Shown here: positions 36,934 through 45,816 of the stretch, piece by piece
How positions within the stretch are numbered: position 1 is the first letter of the stretch
Layout of the letters: each line of letters opens with the position of its first letter
Source of the DNA: Desulfurella amilsii
GTDB lineage: Bacteria > Campylobacterota_A > Desulfurellia > Desulfurellales > Desulfurellaceae
Length of the DNA stretch: 64,000 nt
Direction of reading: 5' to 3'
Assembly (NCBI RefSeq): GCF_002119425.1
Contig: NZ_MDSU01000018.1
Coordinates: forward strand, 897,501 to 961,500
Program-made: the position numbers and the translations under genes
Notes under the pieces: generated by a model
What the model was told of the DNA's origin: nothing
Database searches by the model: none
What the model saw: only the letters and a program-made list of their open reading frames with translations

Positions 36934-38306
36934 AATGGAATTACCAACACACTGTTTTTTATCTTTTTGGTAATTAAATAATCAATATGCGGTTTAAAAA
37001 AAGAGATTTTTGAGTTTTTGTCGTAGTTTAAAACAACAAGATGGTTTGGAAAGTGCTTTGCATATTCAATGGTACCAATAACTGGATTTTTTACTTGTGT
37101 TTTAAAGTTAATTTTTGTTTTATACACGCTTTCAAAATCCCTCACAAGTGCTGCAGCTTTTCTTATTTGAATTTTTTCGCTTAAAGAAGATAAATTGTCT
37201 GGCATAACATTTAATAAAACTTTATATTCTATATTGAATATTTTTGATAACTCAATTGTAGTTTCGAGTACAGATAACATATCAAAAGAATTCATGACCG
37301 CTATTATGCCTTTGTAGGGGTAAGCTCCTTTAGCAATTAAAAACGGTTTTGCACAGTTTTTGAATATGAATTTTAGCTTTAAATGCAAAAAGTCGTTAAA
37401 TTCAGGCAACACATAAACGCCTACATCTTCTTTGAAAGAAAATACTTCCGAAAGCTTATCCATAATAATATCTGGTACATTTATCTTTGGATGATTGAGT
37501 CTGTCTGATAAAGGTAACTTGTATGAAATAAGTGTCCATTTAGCTAATAGATTTTCTGCTAAATACATTGTTTCATTTATTATGCTTCTTTGCTGGTTTT
37601 CTAAGGCTACACACTCGTTACCATATTGGGATGGAAACTGAGGTATACCTTTTAACAAAATATTTGCGATATTTTCAAGTGTTTTTGGGTGCCCAACAAG
37701 TATCACTTTGTCATTTATCTTTATAATTGAATCTCCATTTGGTATAATGAGTTGATCTTTTCTATAAATAGCAGCCACATGCCAAGTTTTTGCTTTTAAT
37801 GTGCTTAATTTCTTATCCGTTAAGTGCGATTTTGATAAAACGCTCACTTCGATAACCTCAGACTCGCCAAGTCCTATATTTATAGCTTTTGAATAGTTTC
37901 TTTTAAGTCTGCCTATAACAGTTTCAACAGCTAAATCAATGGGTTTTATGATTTTTGCATTGTACTGTTTGAATTCTTCTTCATGGTCATTGTCGTATGA
38001 CAATACAATAATAGGCTTGTCCAAATGAAAATTTAATCTTATAATGCGGCACACTTCAAGGTTTACATCGCTGTCTCTAAGTGTAGTTATAATGGCTACA
38101 AGGTTCTTTAAATCGAGCTTTTTCCATGTAAGTATACTACTTGCGTCTGCATGTATAAGTAAGCAGTTCTTAAATTGTTCTTTAAGCGAGTTAACCTTTA
38201 TGGAATCTATATCAAGCGCCACCGTAGGGTATAGTTTTGATACTTCTTCAAGAAGCTTTATCTCAAAATATCCAAGACCACATAAAATTACGAATGGCTC
38301 ATCCAT
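36930..38306 (-). CDS. RCK (TrkA-N/TrkA-C) regulator with extra C-terminal domain
   Basis: 458-residue cytoplasmic protein. The N-terminus FVILCGLGYFEIKLLEEVSK with the acidic ALDID end of strand 2 is a Rossmann TrkA-N domain (about 1-135) for NAD(H). Residues about 145-225 resemble TrkA-C (ESEVIEVSVLSKSHLTDKKL...DKVILVGHP). The remaining 230 residues form an alpha/beta domain resembling UspA-type folds (GIIAVMNSFDMLSVLETTIELS). By gene overlap it should gate the downstream antiporter. TrkA-C domains of K+ transporters bind c-di-AMP in Gram-positive bacteria; binding here is untested. Confidence 0.8.
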   Translation of the reverse strand: MDEPFVILCGLGYFEIKLLEEVSKLYPTVALDIDSIKVNSLKEQFKNCLLIHADASSILTWKKLDLKNLVAIITTLRDSDVNLEVCRIIRLNFHLDKPIIVLSYDNDHEEEFKQYNAKIIKPIDLAVETVIGRLKRNYSKAINIGLGESEVIEVSVLSKSHLTDKKLSTLKAKTWHVAAIYRKDQLIIPNGDSIIKINDKVILVGHPKTLENIANILLKGIPQFPSQYGNECVALENQQRSIINETMYLAENLLAKWTLISYKLPLSDRLNHPKINVPDIIMDKLSEVFSFKEDVGVYVLPEFNDFLHLKLKFIFKNCAKPFLIAKGAYPYKGIIAVMNSFDMLSVLETTIELSKIFNIEYKVLLNVMPDNLSSLSEKIQIRKAAALVRDFESVYKTKINFKTQVKNPVIGTIEYAKHFPNHLVVLNYDKNSKISFFKPHIDYLITKKIKNSVLVIPL

Positions 38307-39456
38307 AAATTTTTAGCGGTTTGGGTTTTTTAATTAACATCGAGCAAATTACCGCAAAAACTGGCAATACCTCGATAATGTAAAAAACTGCACCCAGCCC
38401 AAAATAGTCACTAACCACACCAAACAGACTCACGCCAATACCTCCTGTACCAATTGCAAAGCCTGCTGCAATACCAGAAGCAAGTGCCTTTTTGTGAGGC
38501 AAAAACTCCTGAGCTAAAACCACTGTAACAGAAAATGTTGATATCAAAACAAATCCAACCAAAAATGCAAAAACAAACAAAGCTACCTCATTTTTTATGT
38601 TATTAAAAATTATATTTAAAATTAATGTCATAATCATAGTTGTGAGTAGAGTATTCTTTGTGCCAATTCTATCGGCTAGCATGCCACCAAAAACAGTACC
38701 CAAAGCCCCACCTGCAAGCAAACAAAACAATAATATTGACACAAAAGAGGGCTGATCTTTTAGATACATTGCATACTTAAATGGCAAATAAGACATTAAA
38801 CCAAAATATATCCATGTCCTAAACAAAATGTACAAAATAAGAAAAAGTAAACTAATCCTATCTACGCTAAATTCAATTGGTAAATTTATTTTTTTGTTTT
38901 CTGTTTTTTTTGTTTTTTTATTAAGAAGCAAAATTTGTATCAAAATTACTATGGGAAGACTTACAAAAAGCACGCCCAAAGTGCCTTTCATATCAAATTT
39001 GTATATCAAAAAGTACATTAATGGTGGCCCTATGGCAAAACCAATATTGCCGCCTAATGAAAATATGCTCATACCAGTAGCTTTATTTGCTCCTGTATAG
39101 TTGCTTGCCTCATTAAAAGCCATAGGATGAAATGCGCTAACGCCCAAACCGCTTATAGCAACAAGCACAAGCAAAAGATAAAAATTATGCGCCAAACCAG
39201 AAAACGCAACACCCAAAGATGCAAGCAAAATCCCTAAAACTATTAAATACCTCATGTTTTTCTTATCGCCAATATAGCCAAAATATACCTGTATAACGGA
39301 AGAGAAAACATTTGTTACAAGCAAGATAACCCCTGTTTGTGCATAATTTAGACCAAATTCTTTTTTAAAAAAAGGCAGACAAGCGGGCACGGCACTTTGA
39401 TTTATATCAGTTATGATATGCCCAATAGACAGCAAAATCAAAGCAAACCAATTCAC
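38299..39456 (-). CDS. MFS transporter, fosmidomycin-resistance (Fsr)-like
   Basis: Twelve-helix exporter of 385 residues. Family features are the start LSIGHIITDINQSAVPACLPFF, GYIGDKKNMRYLI and GLGVSAFHPMAFNEASNYTG, which match Fsr-type MFS proteins. The start is a GTG with no clear Shine-Dalgarno but a TATAAT box about six bases upstream, so it may be leaderless. Its 3' end overlaps the RCK regulator by 8 bases, putting exporter, regulator and antiporter in one transcript. The substrate is unknown. Confidence 0.85.
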   Translation of the reverse strand: MNWFALILLSIGHIITDINQSAVPACLPFFKKEFGLNYAQTGVILLVTNVFSSVIQVYFGYIGDKKNMRYLIVLGILLASLGVAFSGLAHNFYLLLVLVAISGLGVSAFHPMAFNEASNYTGANKATGMSIFSLGGNIGFAIGPPLMYFLIYKFDMKGTLGVLFVSLPIVILIQILLLNKKTKKTENKKINLPIEFSVDRISLLFLILYILFRTWIYFGLMSYLPFKYAMYLKDQPSFVSILLFCLLAGGALGTVFGGMLADRIGTKNTLLTTMIMTLILNIIFNNIKNEVALFVFAFLVGFVLISTFSVTVVLAQEFLPHKKALASGIAAGFAIGTGGIGVSLFGVVSDYFGLGAVFYIIEVLPVFAVICSMLIKKPKPLKIYG

Positions 39457-39590
39457 CGTACAATTATACTAATTTTTTTAAAAAAATGCTAATTTTATTA
39501 CGTCATAAAAATAAACGCAAGCAGTAAAAATCCACATTATATATACTTTGTATCAGGTCAAAAGACAATGCAAAAATGCCGTAGTTGAAT

Positions 39591-39619
39591 TTGAAACTTA
39601 AGCATTTATTTGGTATAAA
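39591..39619 (+). promoter_or_regulatory. Promoter of kdsA and the long downstream run
   Basis: TTGAAA (39591-39596), 17-base spacer, TATAAA (39614-39619). It lies 20 bases before the kdsA start codon. The rest of the 182-base gap (39457-39638) to the left holds only AT-rich sequence and the start region of the divergent exporter gene; I see no other conserved site. Confidence 0.6.
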
Positions 39620-39638
39620 TACAATGGAGGCAAAAAAA

Positions 39639-40427
39639 ATGGAGAATTTTTTTATAGCAGGACCATGTGTTATAGAATCAGAAAAAATTGTTTTAACAAT
39701 AGCCGAAAAACTAAAACGCTTAAGTGAAAAATTCAATATCGAAATTATTTTTAAAGCCTCTTTTGATAAGGCAAACCGCTCAAGCATAGATTCATATAGA
39801 GGCGTTAGTATTTATAAAGGCATGGAAATTTTAGCCAAAGTAAAAGAAACTTTCAATGTGAGACTTACAACCGATATTCACTTGCCAGACCAAGCAGATA
39901 TTGTAAAAGACACCATTGATGTCATTCAAATACCTGCATTTTTGTGCAGACAAACCGATTTGTTAGTAGCAGCTGCCAAAACAAAACGTATTGTAAATAT
40001 TAAAAAAGGGCAGTTTATGGCACCATGGGATATGAAGTATGCTATTGAAAAAGTTGCTAACTCTGGGAACAACAATATATGGCTAACAGAAAGGGGCTCA
40101 AGTTTTGGATATAATAACTTAGTGGTAGATTTCAGAGGTATGCTTATTATGAAAGAACTGGGCATACCTGTGATTTATGATGCTACACATTCTATGCAAT
40201 TGCCAGGTAGTGCAAAAAGTAGCCTGGGCACGCCCCAATATGCGCAAATCCTTGCAAAAGCCGCAGCAAGCATAGGTGTAGACGGTTTATTTTTTGAAAC
40301 GCATATTAATCCAAAAGAAGCTCTATCTGATGCTTCAAATATGATTAGCCTTGATGAGTTTGAAAATGCAATACCAGAAATACTAGAACACTGGCATATC
40401 TCAAAAAAATATGAAGCTCATTTATAG
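39639..40427 (+). CDS. kdsA: 3-deoxy-D-manno-octulosonate 8-phosphate synthase
   Basis: Condenses PEP with arabinose 5-phosphate to Kdo-8-P, the inner-core sugar of LPS. The 262-residue TIM barrel has FFIAGPCVIESE, FKASFDKANRSS, RLTTDIHLPDQAD, QIPAFLCRQTDLL and TERGSSFGYNNLVVDFR; the cysteine in IAGPC is the metal ligand of class II enzymes. The frame is open from 39585, but the ATG at 39639 has GGAGG at 8 bases and fits the family N-terminus. It overlaps the permease gene by 17 bases. Confidence 0.95.
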   Translation: MENFFIAGPCVIESEKIVLTIAEKLKRLSEKFNIEIIFKASFDKANRSSIDSYRGVSIYKGMEILAKVKETFNVRLTTDIHLPDQADIVKDTIDVIQIPAFLCRQTDLLVAAAKTKRIVNIKKGQFMAPWDMKYAIEKVANSGNNNIWLTERGSSFGYNNLVVDFRGMLIMKELGIPVIYDATHSMQLPGSAKSSLGTPQYAQILAKAAASIGVDGLFFETHINPKEALSDASNMISLDEFENAIPEILEHWHISKKYEAHL

Positions 40428-41445
40428 ATACATTGCCAAAAGGTTTATAAAGGTCTTTTTACTTGTTTTTGTTATAGCACTTAGTCTTTTTTATGTGATA
40501 GATTTTTTTAATAACCTTTCGACACTCATATCAAATAAAGTAAATTTATCGTTGGCTTTGTACTATTACCTAGCATATACACCTAAAATGACGTATGTTT
40601 TGTTGCCATTTGTATTCAGCATAAGTACACTTATCACTCTCGGTTATATGGCCTACACTAACGAAATCCTAGCGATAAAAAATAGTGGCGTAAGTACAAT
40701 GAAAATAGCTACACCAATCTACACTATTGCTATTGCTTTGGTGTTGTTTATGTTAGTTCTTGATAATTTTATAGTACCATACACATACGATAAAGCTTTG
40801 CTTATCAGAGAAATATACATTGAAAACAAAAATCAAAATCTTTGGGCTAAAGAAGGTAATGTTTTTGTAAAAATCAATTCGATTTTTTATAATCAGAAAC
40901 TAGCTAATGGCGTTGAAGCATATTTTGTCCAGCACGATAGTATAAAAAAAGTCGCTTTTGCTAAACTTGCAAAAATAAATAACTTTTCCGTGACTTTAGA
41001 TAATCCTACTATTGTAAACTTAGAAAAAAGTAATATCAAATTATTTTCACAAAAAAAACTTGATTTAAAGGGATTTAATTTTATTAGTTTTGTAAAGAGC
41101 TTAGAGTACCAAACACCAAATATATTTGAACTTTACAAAAAATCAGTGATTTTTTCACCAAACCGATTTTTGTATATATCAGAAATTACTTTTAAAATTA
41201 TTTACGCTTTAAGCTTAATCGCCATTTTGCCCTGCTTGCTTTTTATGAGTATTAATATTTCTGCAAGGAAGGATGACCTTGTACGTAAAGTATTTTTAGG
41301 TACATTGTATTCTTTAACTTTTTTTGGAATATTGATGCTTTTTAATGCAATGGCTCAATCCAAGATTATTAATCCAATATTTCCTATATCAATCGTGGTA
41401 ATTATATGGTTTTTATATTTTCTAAAAAAAGTTCTGGAGAATTAA
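40411..41445 (+). CDS. LptF/LptG-family LPS export permease
   Basis: Inner-membrane subunit of the LPS transporter that hands LPS to the periplasmic bridge leading to LptD. The 344 residues have the YjgP/YjgQ plan: N-terminal helix with YRYIAKRFIKVFLLVFV, two further helices, a periplasmic beta-jellyroll (about 130-240), then three C-terminal helices. Motifs LITLGYMAYTNEILAIKNSGVS and ISARKDDLVRKVFLG are typical. Only one such gene is in the window, so LptF versus LptG cannot be decided. Confidence 0.88.
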   Translation: MKLIYRYIAKRFIKVFLLVFVIALSLFYVIDFFNNLSTLISNKVNLSLALYYYLAYTPKMTYVLLPFVFSISTLITLGYMAYTNEILAIKNSGVSTMKIATPIYTIAIALVLFMLVLDNFIVPYTYDKALLIREIYIENKNQNLWAKEGNVFVKINSIFYNQKLANGVEAYFVQHDSIKKVAFAKLAKINNFSVTLDNPTIVNLEKSNIKLFSQKKLDLKGFNFISFVKSLEYQTPNIFELYKKSVIFSPNRFLYISEITFKIIYALSLIAILPCLLFMSINISARKDDLVRKVFLGTLYSLTFFGILMLFNAMAQSKIINPIFPISIVVIIWFLYFLKKVLEN

Positions 41446-41446
41446 T

Positions 41447-42238
41447 ATGAAATATATTTATGTAGTTTCAGATGGCACGGGCGAAACAGCCCTTAGGTTT
41501 GTAAGGGCTTTTTTGGTTCATTTTCCAAAATCTGAGGTTATACTTAGGCGTTTTGGAAATGTAAATAAAGAAAAAGCCACAGAGATACTAAAAAAAGCTC
41601 TGATTGAAAAACCACTTATTGTAACCACTATTGCAAATAATGATTTAAGGCTTGCCATCTCAAACCTTTTCACGCAAAATAATATTGATATAATGGACCT
41701 TTTTGGTTATTTTATAGAAAAATTTGAAACTTTTTTACAAGAAAAAGCTATAAAAGCCTCTGGTCTGCTTCATACTATTAGCGATAAATACTTTGAAAAA
41801 ATAAAAGCAATCGAATACACAGTGATGCATGATGATAACAAAAGCGCAAAAGACTTGGACAAAGCGGATATTATTTTAATTGGCTTATCAAGGACAAGCA
41901 AAACACCCCTTAGCATATACCTATCTCAAGAAGGCTACAAAGTAGCTAACTTTGCTATAGTTAGAGGAGAAAAACTCCCAGATGCACTATATAGTATTAA
42001 TCAAGATAAGATATTTTTCTTAAGCATAAGTCCAGAGCGATTGTACGAGATAAGACAAGAACGAGCAAAAAAACTAGGAGTCAAATCTTACGCGCAAAAA
42101 TCAAAAATTTATGAAGAAATTGAGTATGCAGAGAGTTTATACAAAAAACACCGACAATGGAAAAAAATCGATGTAACTAAAAAATCGATAGAAGAAGCAG
42201 CAAGCGAGATAATAGAATATTTATCAAAAAAAATTTGA
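41447..42238 (+). CDS. ppsR: Pyruvate, water dikinase (PEP synthase) regulatory protein
   Basis: DUF299 enzyme that phosphorylates (ADP-dependent) and dephosphorylates PEP synthase or pyruvate phosphate dikinase. The 263-residue protein starts YVVSDGTGETALRFVRAFL and has the P-loop-like ILIGLSRTSKTPLSIYLS, both family signatures. In an organism fixing carbon through acetyl-CoA and pyruvate, control of PEP formation would be important; its target is not in the window. Two-base gap to the permease gene. Confidence 0.9.
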   Translation: MKYIYVVSDGTGETALRFVRAFLVHFPKSEVILRRFGNVNKEKATEILKKALIEKPLIVTTIANNDLRLAISNLFTQNNIDIMDLFGYFIEKFETFLQEKAIKASGLLHTISDKYFEKIKAIEYTVMHDDNKSAKDLDKADIILIGLSRTSKTPLSIYLSQEGYKVANFAIVRGEKLPDALYSINQDKIFFLSISPERLYEIRQERAKKLGVKSYAQKSKIYEEIEYAESLYKKHRQWKKIDVTKKSIEEAASEIIEYLSKKI

Positions 42239-42263
42239 TTTTTGTAAGTTTCCATTATATAAT
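42235..42263 (+). promoter_or_regulatory. Internal promoter before the DUF948 gene
   Basis: TTGATT (42235-42240), 17-base spacer, perfect TATAAT (42258-42263). It overlaps the ppsR stop codon and would give the membrane/purine/pyrimidine/fatty-acid part of the run an independent start. Confidence 0.65.
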
Positions 42264-42286
42264 CAAACAATTAGGAGGTGCGTTTA

Positions 42287-42745
42287 ATGAATATAGGTGA
42301 AGTTTCATTGGTTATTATAGCGGTTGTTTACTTAGGTTTTGCTATTGCAGGTTTGGTTGCCTTAATTTTGGTCAAAAATCAGTATAGCCAGATGCAGAAA
42401 AAAATTGACGAAATAAAAAAAGAAATTCAGCCATTTGTAGCCGATTCAAAAGATATGTTTTACAAAGCCACAGATATGGTTAGTATGACAAGGGAGATAA
42501 TGCTTAGCGTTGAAGAACTTTCTAGCAAAGCAAAGGGCACAATATCTGATGTTTTAGATGGCGCAAAAGAAACTTCAAATTCAGTTAGCAACCTGGTAAT
42601 TGATACTAACAAAAAAGCTAAGGCGCATATTGAGTACGTTTTTGATAGAGTAGAATCAATAGAAGAAAAATTAGACGAAGTTTATGCTTACTTGTTTGGT
42701 ATTGCAAATTTTGTAAAAAAATTTAAAGGAGATAAAGATGAGTAA
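42287..42745 (+). CDS. DUF948 family membrane-anchored protein
   Basis: 152 residues: one N-terminal membrane helix (VSLVIIAVVYLGFAIAGLVALIL), then a long amphipathic helix with heptad-like repeats containing KKIDEIKKEIQPFVADSKDMFYKATDMV. This matches DUF948 proteins, small coiled-coil membrane proteins often beside YtxH proteins as here. The start at ATG 42287 follows AGGAGG. The function is unknown; a general-stress or envelope scaffold role is often suggested. Confidence 0.78.
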   Translation: MNIGEVSLVIIAVVYLGFAIAGLVALILVKNQYSQMQKKIDEIKKEIQPFVADSKDMFYKATDMVSMTREIMLSVEELSSKAKGTISDVLDGAKETSNSVSNLVIDTNKKAKAHIEYVFDRVESIEEKLDEVYAYLFGIANFVKKFKGDKDE

Positions 42746-43106
42746 AAAGTACCTGCTTGGTATTGCATTGATTGGGGCTAGCATAGCTTCGACAGCTCTA
42801 TGGTGGTTTCTTAAATCCGAAAAATCAGAAGAAACAAAAAATAAGCTATCCACTCTAAAAGACAGAAGTGTTGAAACGCTTAAACAACAAAAAGAAAATA
42901 TCGAAGAAAAAATAGAAAACCTAGCTTCAAAAATTGCCCAAAACTCAAGAGAGCTTGTTGAAAAAGGCAAAGATTATATTGATGAAAAAAAGAAATTTTT
43001 AATAGAAAATATAGAAGAAGCACAAAAAGCTATACAGGAAGAAAAAGAACGCTTGAAAGAAATTAGAGCGAGACTTAGGGAAAAACAAGAAGAAGAGGTT
43101 ATATAA
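42738..43106 (+). CDS. YtxH-like coiled-coil protein
   Basis: 122 residues: short N-terminal hydrophobic segment (LLGIALIGASIASTALWWFL) and a highly charged Lys/Glu helix to the end, predicted to form a coiled coil. It resembles YtxH-type gas-vesicle/stress-like proteins by layout. Overlaps the DUF948 gene by 8 bases. It ends with TAA, and the very next in-frame codon, ATT, seems to start the AI-2E permease, so stop and start are contiguous. Confidence 0.7.
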   Translation: MSKKYLLGIALIGASIASTALWWFLKSEKSEETKNKLSTLKDRSVETLKQQKENIEEKIENLASKIAQNSRELVEKGKDYIDEKKKFLIENIEEAQKAIQEEKERLKEIRARLREKQEEEVI

Positions 43107-44180
43107 ATTTTAACCAAGCATCAACAAAAAACATATTTTGAACATATAGCTTTCTTTGTTTTAATTGTTGGGTTAGTTTACCTATTATTTTTTAAGGTAG
43201 TTTTTTTTACAGTCATACTGATATTTTCGTATTTTTTAAGCGAAAGTATTTATCCTTTCGTCAAACTTACAAGCCGTATCGGAGTACCTATATGGCTTTC
43301 CTCTCTTTTAGGTATTTTAATAGCATTGGCTATCATTGTATTTATATTTTCTCTAATTGTGCCCATATTGATTCAACAGATAAATAATCTAAATAAATCA
43401 ATACCTCAGCTTATTGTAAACCTAGAAAATGCTTTGAATCACCTATACTACTCTATTTTAGCACGCTTTGGATGGAGAAGGGAGGTTATAGTTTTTCTGA
43501 ATAATATAGTAAGCAATATTCAAGCCTCCGCGCCTACTTTTGCGTTATCTTCTATGTTTAGCATAATAAAGGGTTTAACTGCGCTATCGGCTTTAGTAAT
43601 CATCCCTATTATATCATACTTTATGCTTATTATAAGGAATTATTACAGAACGAGTCTAAAAAATTTTATATACAATATTTTGGGTAGAAATTATTTAAAT
43701 GTGTTTATTCAGATTTATGAAATGAGTATCGGCTATATAAAAAGCCTTTTAATTGTAATACTCATTGTTACCATACTCACATACATAGGTTTTAAGATTG
43801 TTGGGCTTGATTACTCTATTATATTTGCTTTACTTAGCGGTCTTGCTTACATTGTACCATACATTGGAAGTGTAGTAGCTATTATTCCACCACTTTTTTT
43901 AGCTATTGCCGTAAATAAAAGTTTTCTGTTGACACTTGAAGTAGGCTTAATCTTTATTTCGATACACTTTATTATCGGAAATATCGTAGCTCCGTTTATT
44001 TTCTCTAAAGCAATAAATATAAATCCACTTTTCGCGCTTGTTGCTATTGTATTTTTTGGTGAGCTTTATGGAATATTGGGTGTCATATTTGCAATACCCA
44101 TTGCAGGTATTATAACAATAGTTTACAAAAACTTTGAGCCTATATTAAAAAAACGAAGGGAGCAAGATGATAAATTATAA
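43107..44180 (+). CDS. AI-2E/PerM family transporter, probable ATT start
   Basis: Polytopic permease of PF01594 type, 357 residues if started at 43107. The first conventional start, a TTG at 43326, would remove the first two helices (including VLIVGLVYLLFFKVVFF), leaving 284 residues. The region between has no ATG, GTG or TTG in frame. ATT 43107 follows the upstream TAA directly and lies 8 bases after AGAGG. Late motifs such as GLAYIVPYIGSVVAIIPP and GNIVAPFIFSKAININPLFAL are typical of the family. The substrate is unknown. Overlaps purM by 14 bases. Confidence 0.82.
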   Translation: MLTKHQQKTYFEHIAFFVLIVGLVYLLFFKVVFFTVILIFSYFLSESIYPFVKLTSRIGVPIWLSSLLGILIALAIIVFIFSLIVPILIQQINNLNKSIPQLIVNLENALNHLYYSILARFGWRREVIVFLNNIVSNIQASAPTFALSSMFSIIKGLTALSALVIIPIISYFMLIIRNYYRTSLKNFIYNILGRNYLNVFIQIYEMSIGYIKSLLIVILIVTILTYIGFKIVGLDYSIIFALLSGLAYIVPYIGSVVAIIPPLFLAIAVNKSFLLTLEVGLIFISIHFIIGNIVAPFIFSKAININPLFALVAIVFFGELYGILGVIFAIPIAGIITIVYKNFEPILKKRREQDDKL

Positions 44181-45168
44181 AGACAGTGGCGTAGATATTA
44201 ATAAGGGGAATAGATTCGTAGAAAGTATAAAAAGATTATCCAAAGATCTACCAACTAAAGGCTTTATATCAAAAATCGGGGCTTTTAGCAGCCTGTTTAG
44301 TTTGAATCATTTTGGTTGTGATAGTGTTATTGCAAGCACAACAGATGGCGTTGGCACAAAATTGAAAATTGCCTTTTTAGCAAACAAACACGACAGTGTA
44401 GGTATAGACTTAGTGGCTATGAATGTAAACGACATTATAACAACAGGTATTATGCCTACATTTTTCCTGGATTATATCGCATATAGCCAGTTAAGCGACA
44501 AAGTATTGGAAGATACATTTAAAGGCATAGCAGAAGGTCTAAAACAGTCAAATTGCGCAATAGCAGGTGGTGAAACTGCACAAATGCCTTCAATGTACAA
44601 CGAAGGCGAGTATGATTTGGCTGGCTTTTGCGTAGGCATTGGAAAACAAGACGAAATTTTTAACGGAAATGTAAAAGAGGGGGATTGTTTAATAGGTATT
44701 GCTTCAAGTGGGTTTCACTCAAATGGATATTCATTAATAAGAAAAGCGTTTTTCGAATTAGCTAAATATAATTTAGACTATTCAGTTGGTAACAGAACCC
44801 TTGCAGAAATTTTACTTACACCAACAACCATTTATGTTCCACATATCAAGTTAATCAAACAGTATGTTAAAGCAGCAGCACATATCACAGGCGGTGGTTT
44901 TATAGAAAACATACCACGATGTTTGGAAGGTTTTGGTTGTGAAATTAATACACAAGCTATACCAACACAAGAAGAATTTCTATTAGTTCAAGACATTACT
45001 AAACTCCAAAAACAAGAGATGTATCGTACATTTAATATGGGTATTGGCTTTGTGTTTATAGTTGAAGCGTCAAATAAAGATATTGTGTTGAAAATTTTAC
45101 AATCGCACAACATAAAAAGTTATCACATAGGTTATGTAGTAAAAGAAGGCGGCGTTTGTTTAAAATAG
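44167..45168 (+). CDS. purM: Phosphoribosylformylglycinamidine cyclo-ligase (AIR synthetase)
   Basis: Closes the imidazole ring in purine synthesis: FGAM plus ATP to AIR. The 333-residue enzyme has YKDSGVDINKGN at the start, the nucleotide loop ASTTDGVGTKLKIAF, VAMNVNDIITTGIMPTFFLDYIA, the metal segment AIAGGETAQMP, and GIASSGFHSNGYSLIR. Followed by purN in overlap, so two purine steps are encoded together. Confidence 0.96.
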   Translation: MINYKDSGVDINKGNRFVESIKRLSKDLPTKGFISKIGAFSSLFSLNHFGCDSVIASTTDGVGTKLKIAFLANKHDSVGIDLVAMNVNDIITTGIMPTFFLDYIAYSQLSDKVLEDTFKGIAEGLKQSNCAIAGGETAQMPSMYNEGEYDLAGFCVGIGKQDEIFNGNVKEGDCLIGIASSGFHSNGYSLIRKAFFELAKYNLDYSVGNRTLAEILLTPTTIYVPHIKLIKQYVKAAAHITGGGFIENIPRCLEGFGCEINTQAIPTQEEFLLVQDITKLQKQEMYRTFNMGIGFVFIVEASNKDIVLKILQSHNIKSYHIGYVVKEGGVCLK

Positions 45169-45806
45169 TATGTATGCTCTCTGGTAGAGGCTCAAATTTT
45201 AAAGCAATACTGGATAATATACAAAATAGTATACTAAAAGCTCAAATTGTATGTGTTGTTTCGGATAAGCAATGCGCAGGTCTTGAAATAGCAAAGCAAA
45301 ACAACATCGAAGCCATCTTTTTAGACCCAAAAGGTTTAACGAAAAAAGAATACGCTCAAACACTTATAAAAACAATCAAACCATACAAGCCTGATTTGAT
45401 AACCTTAGCAGGTTTTATGCGCATATTAGACGATAGCTTTGTAGATGCATTTGAAGGGAAAATTGTAAATATTCACCCATCACTATTGCCACTTTTTAAA
45501 GGTTTAAATCCCCAAAAGCAAGCACTTGAAGCAGGTGTAAAAATTAGTGGCGCTACAGTACACTTTGTTACAAATGAGCTAGACAGCGGTCCAATTATCA
45601 TCCAAGCAGCCGTTGGCGTGTTCGAAAACGACACACCAGAAAGTCTTGCTGATAGGATTCTAAAGGTTGAACACAAGATTTACACAATGGCAATAAAGTT
45701 AATTATAGAATCAAAAGTAGCCTTCACTAAAATAACTTCTGGCTATAAGGCTGAGTTTAAAGATACTGTGCAAACGAGAGATTTTATTATCAACCCACTT
45801 ATTTAG
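45156..45806 (+). CDS. purN: Phosphoribosylglycinamide formyltransferase
   Basis: Transfers formyl from 10-formyl-THF to GAR in purine synthesis. The start is a TTG inside the end of purM, giving MFKIVCMLSGRGSNFKAIL, the family N-terminus with the phosphate-binding GRGSN. The catalytic triad is visible in LAGFMRIL...VNIHPSLLP (Asn-His) and the Asp in NELDSGPII. The usual signature contains HPSLLPxFxGxxxxxQA; here LFKGLNPQKQALEAG fits. The 216 residues are typical. folD elsewhere in the window supplies the cofactor. Confidence 0.94.
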   Translation: MFKIVCMLSGRGSNFKAILDNIQNSILKAQIVCVVSDKQCAGLEIAKQNNIEAIFLDPKGLTKKEYAQTLIKTIKPYKPDLITLAGFMRILDDSFVDAFEGKIVNIHPSLLPLFKGLNPQKQALEAGVKISGATVHFVTNELDSGPIIIQAAVGVFENDTPESLADRILKVEHKIYTMAIKLIIESKVAFTKITSGYKAEFKDTVQTRDFIINPLI

Positions 45807-45816
45807 GAGGCCTTCA

